Positions 15,808 to 26,148 are shown, numbered from the stretch's first letter. The stretch: 64,000 nt of DNA from Flavobacterium soli DSM 19725 (GCF_000422705.1 NZ_KE383908.1:28553-92552), one strand, 5' to 3'. Notes: generated by a model from the letters alone, not told the origin. Numbers and translations: made by a program.

Positions 15808-17079
15808 ATGACCGTAGATTTATTATTAGGATTGCAGTGGGGAGACGAAGGCAAAGGAAAAATTGTTGACGTCCTTACTTCAAAGTACGATATCATTGCT
15901 CGTTTTCAGGGCGGTCCAAATGCAGGACACACTTTAGAATTTGACGGAATAAAACACGTCTTGAGAACAATTCCTTCTGGGATTTTTCATGATAACAACA
16001 TCAACGTTATTGGAAATGGAGTCGTGATTGACCCTGTTGTTTTTAAAAGTGAAATCGACGGTTTGGCAAAATTCAACTTGGATTTAAAATCAAAATTGAT
16101 CATTTCGAGAAAAGCACATTTAATACTTCCAACACATAGATTGCTTGACGCTGCTTCTGAGGCTTCGAAAGGGAAAGCTAAAATTGGTTCTACTTTAAAA
16201 GGAATTGGGCCAACTTATATGGACAAGACCGGTAGAAACGGTTTGAGAGTTGGTGATATAGAATTAGCAGATTTTAAAGAAAGATACAGAGCATTGGCCG
16301 ATAAACATGAAGCCATGATTGCTTTTTATAATGTTGATATCCAATATAATTTAGAAGAATTAGAAAAAGAATTTTTTGAATCGATCGAAGATTTAAAGAA
16401 ATTAGATTTTATTGATAGCGAAGAATATTTGAACCAAGCTCAAAAAGCAGGTAAATCAATTCTTTGTGAAGGTGCTCAAGGTTCATTATTGGATGTCGAT
16501 TTCGGAACTTATCCTTTTGTAACTTCTTCAAACACTACTGCAGCTGGAGCTTGTACTGGTTTAGGAATTGCTCCAAACAAGATCAAGGAAGTCTACGGAA
16601 TTTTCAAGGCCTATACTACAAGAGTTGGAAGTGGCCCATTCCCTACTGAAGATTTCGGCGAAGATGGCGACATCATGGCAAAAGTTGGTAATGAATTTGG
16701 ATCAGTTACAGGAAGAAAACGCCGTTGTGGATGGTTGGATTTAGTAGCCTTGAAATATGCTGTTCAGGTAAATGGAGTTACCCAATTGATGATGATGAAA
16801 GGTGACGTGCTTTCTGGTTTTGAAACCTTAAAAGTATGTACGGCTTACAACTATAAAGGAGAAGAAATTTCGCATTTGCCTTATAACATTGAAGAGGAAA
16901 ATGTGACACCAATTTACAAAGAATACAAAGGTTGGAAAGCCGATTTGACTGGAATGACAACTTATGATGAACTTCCAATTGAATTAAAGGAATACATCGA
17001 GTTCATCGAAAATGCAGTAGAAGTGCCGATAAAGATTGTTTCGGTTGGTCCTGATAGAAAACAGACCATTTTGAAGTAA
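15808..17079 (+). CDS. purA: Adenylosuccinate synthase
   Basis: PurA joins IMP and aspartate using GTP, the first step from IMP to AMP. The 423-residue protein shows all hallmarks: LQWGDEGKGKIVD (P-loop, about residues 8-20), FQGGPNAGHTL, GIGPTYMDKTGRNGLRVGD, LCEGAQGSLLDVDFGTYPFVTSSNT, TRVGSGPFPTE and GRKRRCGWLDLVAL. It follows the Fur-family gene by 38 bp on the same strand and ends before a hairpin terminator. Length is normal for the bacterial enzyme. Confidence 0.98.
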   Translation: MTVDLLLGLQWGDEGKGKIVDVLTSKYDIIARFQGGPNAGHTLEFDGIKHVLRTIPSGIFHDNNINVIGNGVVIDPVVFKSEIDGLAKFNLDLKSKLIISRKAHLILPTHRLLDAASEASKGKAKIGSTLKGIGPTYMDKTGRNGLRVGDIELADFKERYRALADKHEAMIAFYNVDIQYNLEELEKEFFESIEDLKKLDFIDSEEYLNQAQKAGKSILCEGAQGSLLDVDFGTYPFVTSSNTTAAGACTGLGIAPNKIKEVYGIFKAYTTRVGSGPFPTEDFGEDGDIMAKVGNEFGSVTGRKRRCGWLDLVALKYAVQVNGVTQLMMMKGDVLSGFETLKVCTAYNYKGEEISHLPYNIEEENVTPIYKEYKGWKADLTGMTTYDELPIELKEYIEFIENAVEVPIKIVSVGPDRKQTILK

Positions 17080-17100
17080 TTCAATTTTATATAGAACAAG

Positions 17101-17127
17101 AAAGGCTGTCGATTGACAGCCTTTTTT
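17101..17127. terminator. Terminator between purA and the T9SS gene
   Basis: AAAGGCTGTC (17101-17110) pairs with GACAGCCTTT (17115-17124) and is followed by a T-run. The stem resembles the one at 11836-11870. Confidence 0.85.
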
Positions 17128-17149
17128 ATTTATGAAATGTAATGAAAGT

Positions 17150-20100
17150 TTATCTTTTTAGAGAAAAATGTGATCGAAATTCTTTATTTTGATTGTTCTC
17201 ATTATAATAGATTACGAACCAATAATCCGTTGAAGGAACATCCGTTGAGTTATAGGTTCCATCCCAGCCTGTTCCAGAAGGAAAAAGTTCCTTGATTAAT
17301 TTTCCAAATCGATCAAAAACATGAATCTTGGTGTTGACAAGATGACTTAAATCGTCAATATTCCAAACATCATTATATCCATCTCCGTTTGGCGTGAAGA
17401 ATTTAGGATAATTTACAAAGAAAATTTCCTTTGTCAAAGATGCACATTGGTAAATATCCCTTACGGTAACAGTGTGTGGTCCAAATGGAATATTTGAAAA
17501 GTTAGGACTGTCTTGAAAGGGAAGGCCATCGATTTGATATTCGTATGTGCCAACAGGCAATACTTCAATAGCTAAGGCAGTTGGGTCAACAAAATAATTT
17601 GATGTCGTAAAGCTAAAATCAGTTGGAGGATATGCGGGAGTAACATTTACAGTAACCATTCCTGACTTGCATCCTGTTATTAAATCTTGTGCCACAACTC
17701 CATAATTTCCTGGTTCGAAAACTTCCAAATAACTTTCAATTGCTCCATCTACAATCTCATTTGTGCCTGAATTCAAATCATACCATTCAAAACTATGATC
17801 CAATGGGTCTAATCCTGTTTCTAGAACAAATGATTTTAAAACGGTGGAAGTCCAATTAGTACAAAGAATACCATCTGATGGAAGTGAAAAAATAGGTGGT
17901 GAAAATACATTCACCACTATGGGAACTCTAGGACTTTCGCAACCATTTAGCGTTTGGCTAACATAAAAAGTAGTGATGCCTGAATTAGAAGTTTGAGGAG
18001 TTGGTGCCGCACTTGTTCCTGTTCCTCCTGCACTATTCGAATACCAAAGTAAATCAGTTCCTATTGCCGTTAAAGGATTTGCCGTTTCATTTTGACAATA
18101 GTTTAAAGGAGAAATCACATCTGGAGCATTTTCTGTAGAAATTATTTCAACGGTAATAACTGATCTTGCACTTTCACATCCATTCGTAGTTTGGGAAACA
18201 TAATAATCAAAAGACCCCAAACTAGAAGTGTCGGGAGAAAGTGGTTGAGAATTCCCAGTTCCTCCAACCGCATCAGTATACCACAATAAATTGCTACCAT
18301 TTGCAGAAAGTGGCTGAGCTGTTTCGTTTAAACAATATGTTATTGGACTTGAAACCTGTGGTGCACTACTTGGCGGTTTTACACGAACAGTCAAGACTGT
18401 TCTAGGACTTTCGCATCCATTTATAGTTTGACTTACATAAAATGTCTTGTTCCCTTCAATACTTGTATCCGGTGTAGGTGCTGTTACATTTCCTGTTGTT
18501 GCTGTTGCAGAATCATACCATACTAAATCAATCCCATCTGCAGATAAAGGCAAAGCGGAATTTCCTAAACAATAATCCACAGGGGAAACAACGATTGGGC
18601 TACTTGGAATGGGCGATACTTCTACAATAATCGAGGCTCTTTGGCTTTCACAACCACCTACTGTCTGACTTACATAATAGGTTTTTGAACCAGTCTGACT
18701 TGAATCTGGAAAAGGTTTTGTTACACTTCCAACTCCTCCATTTGCGGTACTGTACCATAATAAATTTGTTCCTGTTGCTACGAGAGGTACTTCAGTTTCA
18801 TTTTGACAATACAAAACAGGCGAAACAACCGTTGGAGGATTAGCAAAAGTGGCATTAATGGTTACTAAAGCTGGTAAGGTTGAATAAGCTGGACAACTTC
18901 CTGAGGCCGGAACATTATATACAATTTCATAATCGCCACCTAAACTTCCTGAAGGTAATATTGCACCTGTAACCGAATCTAATTGCAAGCCACTTGGTGT
19001 AGCCGTGAAAGAACCACCTGTTGAAGCCGTTGAATGCACCTGTTGAGGGACGGTCAAATCTGCACAATACAATGATTTTTCATAAGAAATATCTCCAGTT
19101 TGGATCCCATAAGCATTTATATTGAAGGAAATAATCCTTGAACATCCATACAGATTGGCACCAATTTCTTGGACTCTTACCCAAATAATTCCTGTAGCAG
19201 TATTAATCGTATAATTATCCAAATTCTCGGAAGAAATCAAGCCGTTGGACGAGCCCAGATTTGCATCAGTAGCATTTGTATAATACCCGACCAAATATTG
19301 ATCTGGATTTAAAGCATCTAGAATAACATTCGTCTGATTAATCGTTGGAAAGGTATATGAGGGAGCCCACAAAGCACATAAATTAATATCTGGCGGATCT
19401 ACTATTGCCAATTCTCGGCGGTATCCTATCAGAATTTCATCATAAGCAAATTTACATCCAGCTGCCGTAAAGATACTCAGTGAATACCTTCCTCCTTCGC
19501 CAACCGTTATAGTTGGTCCATTTCCTGGAATCACGGTCTCGTCTTTCTTCCATACAAAAATATTATCCTGAGCTTCAATTCCTGAAAATATAGAAATAGT
19601 TTCGCCAAAGCAAACATTCAAATTTTCAGGCAAATTGTTGCTTTCTACCAATTCCAAAGATTGTTGTACATTAAAATTTTTAATAAATACAGCCGAATCA
19701 TATTGATTATCTCCCACATTGCCAATTGCCAATTTCATATGATAGGTCGCTCCACAAATCAAATCTGCTTTAGCTCTTATTACCGTAGTAAATCCGTCAT
19801 ATTGGATAAAAGCATTGGTTTCGGGAGTAGTTCCTATGCCATTACTTACATAAAATTCGCAATATTCGCATGGCCCCTGATTGGAAGTCCCATTGTTTAA
19901 ATTATTGATGGTAACTTCTGTACTGGTATTTGGAATCAATGCTACATTGGCTGCATTATTTAGATAAGGTCCTGTTATTCCTGGTCCACTCAAAAAAAAT
20001 CCAAAAACATCATTGTAACTTGAATTGGCATATTCTGGATACTCTTCGGAAGCAAAAATATAATCAAAATTCAATTCCGTCCCAGTTGCCACAAAATCAA

Positions 20101-20482
20101 ATTCTAATACCGAACTGCTTTCTAGGAATTGAGCTCCAGGGATTTGAATCAAATCGGGATCCAGATAAGCCCCATTAAAGGCAAATGTAGAAGACGAAGC
20201 ACTACTATTGGGACCAATTGCGACATCTGTATCGGCTGTTGCCAAAATCAATCCTTCGACCAAACCTAGATTGGTAGCAGTACTTTCTGTAGAAAACTGA
20301 GACACTTGCAACATAATTGCATCACCTGACTCACCATTAAATTTGATGTTTGAAGGAAGAACCGAAGCATCAACCAAAACATTTTCAACCAGATGAGAAA
20401 CCGTTAGTGAATCACTCACAACCAACTGACCCAATGCATTAAACGATAACAAAAAGCAAACTACAGAAAAAAGGTGTTTCAT
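17150..20482 (-). CDS. T9SS type B secreted protein with choice-of-anchor L and Ig-like repeats
   Basis: The 1110-residue protein has a signal peptide (MKHLFSVVCFLLSFNALGQ), a choice-of-anchor L domain (about 30-270; FDFVATGTELNFDYIFASEE and YNDVFGFFLSGPG), an Ig-like domain and a second adhesive module to about 570. Four Ig-like repeats of about 79 residues follow (570-890), each with a YCxNETxxPL start, LLWYS centre and YYVSQTxNGCES end. The C-terminus is a type B gliding-motility/T9SS sorting domain (FFTPNGDGYNDVWNIDDL, IHVFDRFGKLI, GWDGTYN, STDYWFVIYY). It should be secreted through the T9SS and held at the cell surface, probably as an adhesin; the ligand is unknown. Confidence 0.92.
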   Translation of the reverse strand: MKHLFSVVCFLLSFNALGQLVVSDSLTVSHLVENVLVDASVLPSNIKFNGESGDAIMLQVSQFSTESTATNLGLVEGLILATADTDVAIGPNSSASSSTFAFNGAYLDPDLIQIPGAQFLESSSVLEFDFVATGTELNFDYIFASEEYPEYANSSYNDVFGFFLSGPGITGPYLNNAANVALIPNTSTEVTINNLNNGTSNQGPCEYCEFYVSNGIGTTPETNAFIQYDGFTTVIRAKADLICGATYHMKLAIGNVGDNQYDSAVFIKNFNVQQSLELVESNNLPENLNVCFGETISIFSGIEAQDNIFVWKKDETVIPGNGPTITVGEGGRYSLSIFTAAGCKFAYDEILIGYRRELAIVDPPDINLCALWAPSYTFPTINQTNVILDALNPDQYLVGYYTNATDANLGSSNGLISSENLDNYTINTATGIIWVRVQEIGANLYGCSRIISFNINAYGIQTGDISYEKSLYCADLTVPQQVHSTASTGGSFTATPSGLQLDSVTGAILPSGSLGGDYEIVYNVPASGSCPAYSTLPALVTINATFANPPTVVSPVLYCQNETEVPLVATGTNLLWYSTANGGVGSVTKPFPDSSQTGSKTYYVSQTVGGCESQRASIIVEVSPIPSSPIVVSPVDYCLGNSALPLSADGIDLVWYDSATATTGNVTAPTPDTSIEGNKTFYVSQTINGCESPRTVLTVRVKPPSSAPQVSSPITYCLNETAQPLSANGSNLLWYTDAVGGTGNSQPLSPDTSSLGSFDYYVSQTTNGCESARSVITVEIISTENAPDVISPLNYCQNETANPLTAIGTDLLWYSNSAGGTGTSAAPTPQTSNSGITTFYVSQTLNGCESPRVPIVVNVFSPPIFSLPSDGILCTNWTSTVLKSFVLETGLDPLDHSFEWYDLNSGTNEIVDGAIESYLEVFEPGNYGVVAQDLITGCKSGMVTVNVTPAYPPTDFSFTTSNYFVDPTALAIEVLPVGTYEYQIDGLPFQDSPNFSNIPFGPHTVTVRDIYQCASLTKEIFFVNYPKFFTPNGDGYNDVWNIDDLSHLVNTKIHVFDRFGKLIKELFPSGTGWDGTYNSTDVPSTDYWFVIYYNENNQNKEFRSHFSLKR

Positions 20483-20873
20483 TGTTTTTTTGATAAAATT
20501 GTCCCATCAGTGTTGTGTGACCGATTTCCTGTAAAAATATAAAAAAAGAGCTGTGTTGTTAAAAAAACCTTAAAAAAAATAGTGCTTTTTTTAAGATAAT
20601 TTAAACAATTAAAAAAAAATATATAATATATTGATTTTTATAGTTTTAAATCTAAAGGTATATCAAAGTTTAGTAAAACAAGGAGTTTACACACATCACT
20701 TTTGAAGCAAGAAAACAAAATATAATCATTGCAAGTCCAAATATACAATACATAGTTAAGCCATAAAACATAATTGCTTATGAAAATATTTAGCCACATT
20801 GTAGCTGTTTTTTGATTCTACTTGTCCTAATTTTTGCTACAAATTACAAAAAAAGCAAAAAGGCGAAAATGTT
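20483..20873. other. Non-coding stretch between two minus-strand genes
   Basis: These 391 bp are about 75% A+T with several A or T homopolymers and no open frame of interest. They must contain the promoter of the T9SS gene (right side of that gene), but no perfect TAnnTTTG was picked out on the minus strand. No repeat shared with other parts of the window was seen. Confidence 0.5.
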
Positions 20874-22736
20874 TTAAAGTTGGTATATAAATGACTCCAA
20901 AGGCTTCAAAGCCACTTTAACTTTCCCGACACCATTTTTTACTTCTAAAACTACTTTAGATTGATGATATAATTGATCTTTCAAATCATAATTTCCATCT
21001 TTCAATTTCCATTTCGAAATAACATCGGCTAGAACTTTCAACTCAAAACTGCTTGTCGTTAGCCAAGAAAAATTGGTAACAACCAACAACTTCTCATTAT
21101 CCGACCATCTCACAAACGAATAAATTCCAGGATCATAGCCATCTGTTTTATCACGGTTTGCCGATTGGATTTCTTGGAATTTTCCCATTAAGGCATCGCT
21201 TTTAATTGAAAAATTCAACAATCGCTTGTAAAAATCTCGCAGTTCTTTTTGCTCTTTCGAAAGCTTTCCACCGTCAAATTTTCCACCGTTCATCCATTTC
21301 TGATGATTTGGCACGCCAACATAATCAAAGATAGAAGTTCTAGAATGTGTTCCGAAACCACCGTTTTCATTTCCAGCTTCCCCTACTTCTTGACCAAAAT
21401 ATATCATCGTTGGCGAAGAACTTATCAAGGTAGAAACCACCATCAACGGCTTACCTTTTTCTGGACTTCCAGCAAATTCTGGACTTGCCAAACGCTGTTC
21501 GTCATGATTATCCAAAAAGTGCAACATGTGATGTTCGATATCTTCCAATCCTTTTTGAATATCCGAAATCGGATCCGGCAAACTTTTCCCCTGAACCACT
21601 TCTTTCAATTTGTCATACAACTCTACCTTGTCATACAAATAATCCATTTTTCCTAAACGGATATAATTGCGATATTCCTTCGGATTATACACCTCAGCCA
21701 ATAAAAAAGCATCTGGATTTTTCATCTTCACGGCCGAATTCATATAGCTCCAAAACTCATACGGAACCATTTCGGCCATATCATATCGAAAACCATCCAC
21801 ACCTTTATCAATCCAATACAAGGCAATATCACGGAATTTCTTCCATGAACTCGGAACGTTTTTATGCTTCCAAAAAGCAAAATGCTCCTTATACTCTTTT
21901 TGATCAAAACCTGCAGGAAGTTCCGGAAAGTCCTTCGAGCCATCAGGTTTTACGCCATAATTTATCTTCACCGTTTCATACCAATCGTTTATATCTGGCT
22001 TCGCCAAACGCGAACCATTTCCCGTCCATTTAGCAGGATTCTCATCAAATTTTCCATCAATCATTGGATTTTTTTCGCCACCCAAAGGCTTATAATTTTC
22101 AGAAGTTGGCACTTGAAACGGCTGATTCGGAATATAATAAAAGTTGTTATCACGTTTATATTCCACCGTCACGTCATCATCTGCACCAAAATCACGAACC
22201 CCTTTCGGATTCGTTTTTCCTTCATATTTTCGTGCAATATGGTTCGGAACAATATCTATAATCAATTTCAAACCGTTGTTGTGGGTTCGCTCAATCAAGG
22301 CTTCAAATTCCTCCAAACGTTTCGCGGGATTCACTGCCAAATCTGGGTTCACATTATAATAATCCTTCACGGCATAAGGCGAACCAGCCCTACCTTTCAC
22401 CACTTCTGGATCATCATTCGAAATCCCAATACTGGTATAATCATTCACCAAAGCGTGATGCGGAACTCCCGTATACCAAATATGTGTAACACCCAAATCC
22501 TTGATTTCCTGCAAAGCCTTGTCGGTAAAATCATTAAACTTCCCTACGCCATTTTCCTCAATCGTTCCCCACGGCTTGTTCGTTTCCTTTGTATTCCCAA
22601 ACAAACGTGTAAACACCTGATACAAAACCACTTTTTTCGGCTCTTCCTTCTTAATCTCCATCTTTTTTTCGTCCTTATTACCACAAGCCGATGCCAAAAG
22701 CACCAAACCAATTCCTATTGTTAATTTTGTTTTCAT
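20874..22736 (-). CDS. GH13 alpha-amylase family lipoprotein
   Basis: The 620-residue protein starts with a lipoprotein signal (lipobox ASAC, Cys18) and contains the GH13 barrel: region I IIDIVPNH (159-166), region II GFRYDMAEM with nucleophile Asp319, region III LLAEVY with acid Glu348, region IV FLDNHDEQR with Asp412. All three catalytic carboxylates are present. It probably acts on starch or maltodextrins at the cell surface or in the periplasm. No SusC/SusD genes stand next to it, so it is not part of a classic polysaccharide utilisation locus here. A C-terminal beta domain (about 530-620) follows the barrel. The exact GH13 subfamily cannot be read. Confidence 0.93.
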   Translation of the reverse strand: MKTKLTIGIGLVLLASACGNKDEKKMEIKKEEPKKVVLYQVFTRLFGNTKETNKPWGTIEENGVGKFNDFTDKALQEIKDLGVTHIWYTGVPHHALVNDYTSIGISNDDPEVVKGRAGSPYAVKDYYNVNPDLAVNPAKRLEEFEALIERTHNNGLKLIIDIVPNHIARKYEGKTNPKGVRDFGADDDVTVEYKRDNNFYYIPNQPFQVPTSENYKPLGGEKNPMIDGKFDENPAKWTGNGSRLAKPDINDWYETVKINYGVKPDGSKDFPELPAGFDQKEYKEHFAFWKHKNVPSSWKKFRDIALYWIDKGVDGFRYDMAEMVPYEFWSYMNSAVKMKNPDAFLLAEVYNPKEYRNYIRLGKMDYLYDKVELYDKLKEVVQGKSLPDPISDIQKGLEDIEHHMLHFLDNHDEQRLASPEFAGSPEKGKPLMVVSTLISSSPTMIYFGQEVGEAGNENGGFGTHSRTSIFDYVGVPNHQKWMNGGKFDGGKLSKEQKELRDFYKRLLNFSIKSDALMGKFQEIQSANRDKTDGYDPGIYSFVRWSDNEKLLVVTNFSWLTTSSFELKVLADVISKWKLKDGNYDLKDQLYHQSKVVLEVKNGVGKVKVALKPLESFIYQL

Positions 22737-22753
22737 ATTTTCTTTTTTTTAAG

Positions 22754-22826
22754 GAGCTAATCCCGCTATCCGTTCCCAATCTTTTCTTTTTTTAAAGAAA
22801 AAAAAGAAAAGGATTTCCACTACAAA
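22754..22826. repeat. Dispersed hairpin repeat, copy 3
   Basis: It reads GAGCTAATCCCGCTATCCGT, then TCCCAATCTTTTCTTTTTTT, then AAAG and a complementary arm ending in GAAAAGGATTTCCACTAC. It matches the reverse complement of copy 1 over its full length and copy 2 in the core. It lies between the amylase gene and the divergent OstA-like gene; a further short hairpin (AAGTGTTC/GAACACTT) follows near 22832-22847. Confidence 0.65.
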
Positions 22827-23036
22827 CACGAAGTGTTCACCGAACACTTATGAAAATAAGTGTATTGTGAGGTAATCGGGGCTAGCTTCGCACGAGGAAA
22901 CTTTAGACTGAAAATAAATCTACTTTTAATCACTAAAACTTTTCGCCCCAACTTCACAAATATAAAAATTTCACCACAGCTTTATCTTCCGCTGATAAAT
23001 ATTTCTTAATAAACTCAATCCTTTAGACATTTTACT

Positions 23037-23044
23037 TAAATTTG
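23037..23044 (+). promoter_or_regulatory. -7 promoter element of the OstA-like gene
   Basis: TAAATTTG fits TAnnTTTG exactly and lies 17 bp before the TTG start at 23062. Confidence 0.55.
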
Positions 23045-23061
23045 GCAAAAAATAAAATCCC

Positions 23062-24702
23062 TTGAAAAAAATCCTTTTTTTCTTATTACTGAGTTGTACT
23101 GTATTGATTTCCAATGACGCTTTGGCACAAGAGCCTAAAAAAATTCTAATTAAGAATGCTGAATTTGGCGACCGAAATCAAATAGAAATTCCTGGTGCAG
23201 CACTGCTAACTGGAAACGTGATAATTGATCATGACGGAATTATCATAACTTGTAATAAAGCTTATTATTTTGAAGAAGAAAACTATGCAAAACTATTTGG
23301 AAACGTCCAGATGGTGCAAGGCGATACGCTTTTTCTAAACAGTAAGTATGCTGAATACAGCGGAAATTCAAAAAAAGCTTATGCAACTGGAAATCCTGTA
23401 ATGCGATCGCCAGATATGACCCTTACAACTGACACAATCAACTTTGACCGAAACAAACAGGAAGCCTATTACAACAGTTTTGGAAGAATTGTAAACAAGG
23501 AAAATACCTTGACGAGTAATTCCGGAAGGTATTATGCCACCCAAAAAAAATCACAATTCTTTACAACGGTTAAGATTACAAATCCAGAATATACAATAAA
23601 ATCAGACCATGTAGATTATTACCACAATTCAGGCCATGCCTATCTTTTTGGACCATCGACCATAACGGGAAAAAATAATTTCATTTACACGGAAAAAGGA
23701 TTTTACAACAGCAAGAAAAACGTGGGTCACTTTCTTCGGAAATCCTACATCAGATATGACGACCGACTCATTGAAGGCGACAGCTTGTATTATGACCGTA
23801 AAATTGAATTCGCTTCGGCAACCAATAATGTAAAAATCACCGATACCATCAATAAAGGCATTATCAAAGGCCATTATGGTGAAGTCTACAAGCAAAAAGA
23901 TTCGATGTTTGTAACCAAAAGAGCCGTTGCTATCAATTTGGTAGAAAATGATTCGGTTTACATCCACGGAAAAAGATTGATGATTACAGGAAAAAAAGGA
24001 AACCAAATCATCCGTGCTTTTGACAATGCTCGATTTTACAAGACGGATATGAGTGGGAAATGCGATTCCATCCATTCCAGCACGAAAAAAGCGTTGACAC
24101 AATTGCTAGGAAGACCCGTAATTTGGAACGGCGAAAACCAGATGACAGGCGATGTAATTCATCTTATCGGAAATAATGCCACCGAAAAACTAGATTCGTT
24201 AAAAGTGCTCAACAATGCCTTTTTGGTTTCCAAAGACACACTAGGAACTGGATTTAATCAAGTGAAAGGGCAACATTTGTATGGGAAATTTAGGGAGAAT
24301 AAACTATATGAGGTAGACATTGTCAAAAATACAGAAGTCATTTATTATGTTTATGATGAATTAGAACTCACCGGAATTGAAAAGAAAAAAAGCAGTTCAA
24401 TCAATATCACATTTGAAGATAATAAAATCAATACGCTAACTTCATTCAAGAAAATCGAAAGCGAGCTATATCCAGATGCCGAATTGCCTAAAAATGCTCG
24501 GAAACTCAAAGGATTTATTTGGCGAGGTGACGAAATCATTAGAACCAAAGATGACATCTTTCCTCCCGAAGAAAACGAACTAAACGACAAGATAGTCAAG
24601 GAAAGTACGGCAGAAAAAGCCAAGGAAAACACCCCGATGGAAGTGCGAAAAGAAACTTTGGAATACGACAAGAAAAATCCTGTGAAGAAGAGTGTTCAGT
24701 AA
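23062..24702 (+). CDS. OstA-like protein (LPS transport family)
   Basis: A TTG start gives a 546-residue protein with a signal peptide (MKKILFFLLLSCTVLISNDALAQ). The mature part consists of OstA/LptA-type beta-jellyroll turns, recognisable by repeated patterns such as LLTGNVIIDHDGIIITCNKAYYF, AKLFGNVQMVQGDTLFLNSKYAEY, and KKAYATGNPVMRSPDMTLTTDTI. The protein corresponds to the Bacteroidota OstA_2 type, thought to take part in carrying lipopolysaccharide across the periplasm. The C-terminus (about 480-546) is charged and low-complexity (EKAKENTPMEVRKETLEY). The aminotransferase gene follows 106 bp later in the same direction. Confidence 0.88.
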   Translation: MKKILFFLLLSCTVLISNDALAQEPKKILIKNAEFGDRNQIEIPGAALLTGNVIIDHDGIIITCNKAYYFEEENYAKLFGNVQMVQGDTLFLNSKYAEYSGNSKKAYATGNPVMRSPDMTLTTDTINFDRNKQEAYYNSFGRIVNKENTLTSNSGRYYATQKKSQFFTTVKITNPEYTIKSDHVDYYHNSGHAYLFGPSTITGKNNFIYTEKGFYNSKKNVGHFLRKSYIRYDDRLIEGDSLYYDRKIEFASATNNVKITDTINKGIIKGHYGEVYKQKDSMFVTKRAVAINLVENDSVYIHGKRLMITGKKGNQIIRAFDNARFYKTDMSGKCDSIHSSTKKALTQLLGRPVIWNGENQMTGDVIHLIGNNATEKLDSLKVLNNAFLVSKDTLGTGFNQVKGQHLYGKFRENKLYEVDIVKNTEVIYYVYDELELTGIEKKKSSSINITFEDNKINTLTSFKKIESELYPDAELPKNARKLKGFIWRGDEIIRTKDDIFPPEENELNDKIVKESTAEKAKENTPMEVRKETLEYDKKNPVKKSVQ

Positions 24703-24808
24703 TCAGTCTTCAGTCACAGTTTACAGTAAAAGTAATGAGTTTTTAATAATCTTTTAATCTTAAAAAAACTCAGTACCTCAGCAACTTTGCCACTCAGCAA
24801 CTTATAAA

Positions 24809-25996
24809 ATGAAAAACGATTTCCTAAAATACCAAGCCCAAACTTCTCCCTATCCATTAGGAATGGAAGTAAGTCATGCGATTGGTTCCTATATATACGA
24901 CACAAATAATAAAAAACACCTTGATTTTGTGGCTGGAGTTTCGGCTTGTACACTTGGACATCAGCACAAAAGAGTCAACGATGCCATCAAAAACCAGCTG
25001 GATAAATATTCACATGTAATGGTTTATGGCGAATATGCCCAAAATCCAGCCGTTGAATTCTGTAAACTATTAGTTGAACATTTACCTGAACCTTTAAATA
25101 AAGTATATCTTGTGAATTCTGGTACCGAAGCAACAGAAGGTGCCTTAAAACTCGCCCGAAGAGTTACAGGAAGAAGCCAATTGATTTCCTGCAAAAATGC
25201 CTATCATGGCAATACGATGGGTTCGATGAGTGTGATGGGATTCGAAGAAAGAAAACAAATTTTCCGTCCGTTGATTCCCGATGTGGATTTTATCACCTTC
25301 AATAACGAAGAAGATTTACAAAAAATCACCACCAAGACTGCTGGAATTATCCTAGAAAGCATTCAAGGAGGAGCCGGATTTATTGAACCTCACAATGGTT
25401 TCTTACGAAAAGTAAGAGAACGTTGCACAGAAGTGGGTGCCTTGATGATTGTAGATGAAATACAACCAGGATTTGGACGAACTGGAAAACTATTTGGTTT
25501 TGAAAACTATGATGCCATTCCCGACGTAATTATAATAGGTAAAGGAATGGGTGGCGGAATGCCGGTTGGCGGGTTTGTAGCTTCCGCAGAAATGATGGAT
25601 TTATTGAGTCACGACCCAAAACTCGGACATATTACAACCTTTGGCGGTCATCCTGTCATAGCGGCAGCATGTTTGGCAACTTTACAAGAAATAACCGAAA
25701 CCACACTGATAGCCGATACATTAGAGAAAGAAAAACTCTTCCGTTCGCTTTTGGTACACCCTTTGATAAAAGAAATAAGAGGAAGAGGATTGATGTTGGC
25801 CCCAATGACGGAAAGCCCTGACATCACAAATGAAGTAATTTTAAAATGCCAGGAAAAAGGATTGATTTTGTTCTGGCTACTTTTTGAAGGTTGTGCCATC
25901 AGGATTACCCCACCATTGACCATCTCTGAACAAGAAATTAAAGAAGGTTGTACCATTATTTTAGAAGCAATGGACGAAGTTTTAAACAAACTTTAA
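24809..25996 (+). CDS. PLP-dependent class-III aminotransferase
   Basis: The 395-residue protein is a class-III (acetylornithine/ornithine/4-aminobutyrate type) aminotransferase: NSGTEATEGALKLARR (103-118), YHGNTMGSMSVMG, IVDEIQPGFGRTG with Asp216 for the PLP ring nitrogen, and the Schiff-base lysine Lys245 in IIIGKGMGGGMPVGG. Residues around TTFGGHPVIAAACLATL are also typical. The amino donor cannot be fixed from sequence; in Flavobacteriia such genes downstream of OstA-like genes are annotated generically as aspartate aminotransferase family. It is cytoplasmic. Confidence 0.9.
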   Translation: MKNDFLKYQAQTSPYPLGMEVSHAIGSYIYDTNNKKHLDFVAGVSACTLGHQHKRVNDAIKNQLDKYSHVMVYGEYAQNPAVEFCKLLVEHLPEPLNKVYLVNSGTEATEGALKLARRVTGRSQLISCKNAYHGNTMGSMSVMGFEERKQIFRPLIPDVDFITFNNEEDLQKITTKTAGIILESIQGGAGFIEPHNGFLRKVRERCTEVGALMIVDEIQPGFGRTGKLFGFENYDAIPDVIIIGKGMGGGMPVGGFVASAEMMDLLSHDPKLGHITTFGGHPVIAAACLATLQEITETTLIADTLEKEKLFRSLLVHPLIKEIRGRGLMLAPMTESPDITNEVILKCQEKGLILFWLLFEGCAIRITPPLTISEQEIKEGCTIILEAMDEVLNKL

Positions 25997-26148
25997 GACT
26001 AAAAACATTTTAAATTTCTTACCTTAATAGAACAATTTTTGAGTCATTAAATTGTTAATTAAATTGTTCACAACAAATACACCTCTTCCCTAAACGGAAC
26101 CCTAACGTTACCTAAATTTATTTTAGGATAATTTTAAAGAATTAAGCT

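Noticed and set aside
21864..22724. Long plus-strand frame inside the amylase gene
   Set aside because: It is the complement of a clear GH13 gene with intact catalytic motifs, and its translation has biased low-complexity composition.
20874..22736. Polysaccharide utilisation locus
   Set aside because: The amylase has no SusC/SusD-like neighbours in the window.
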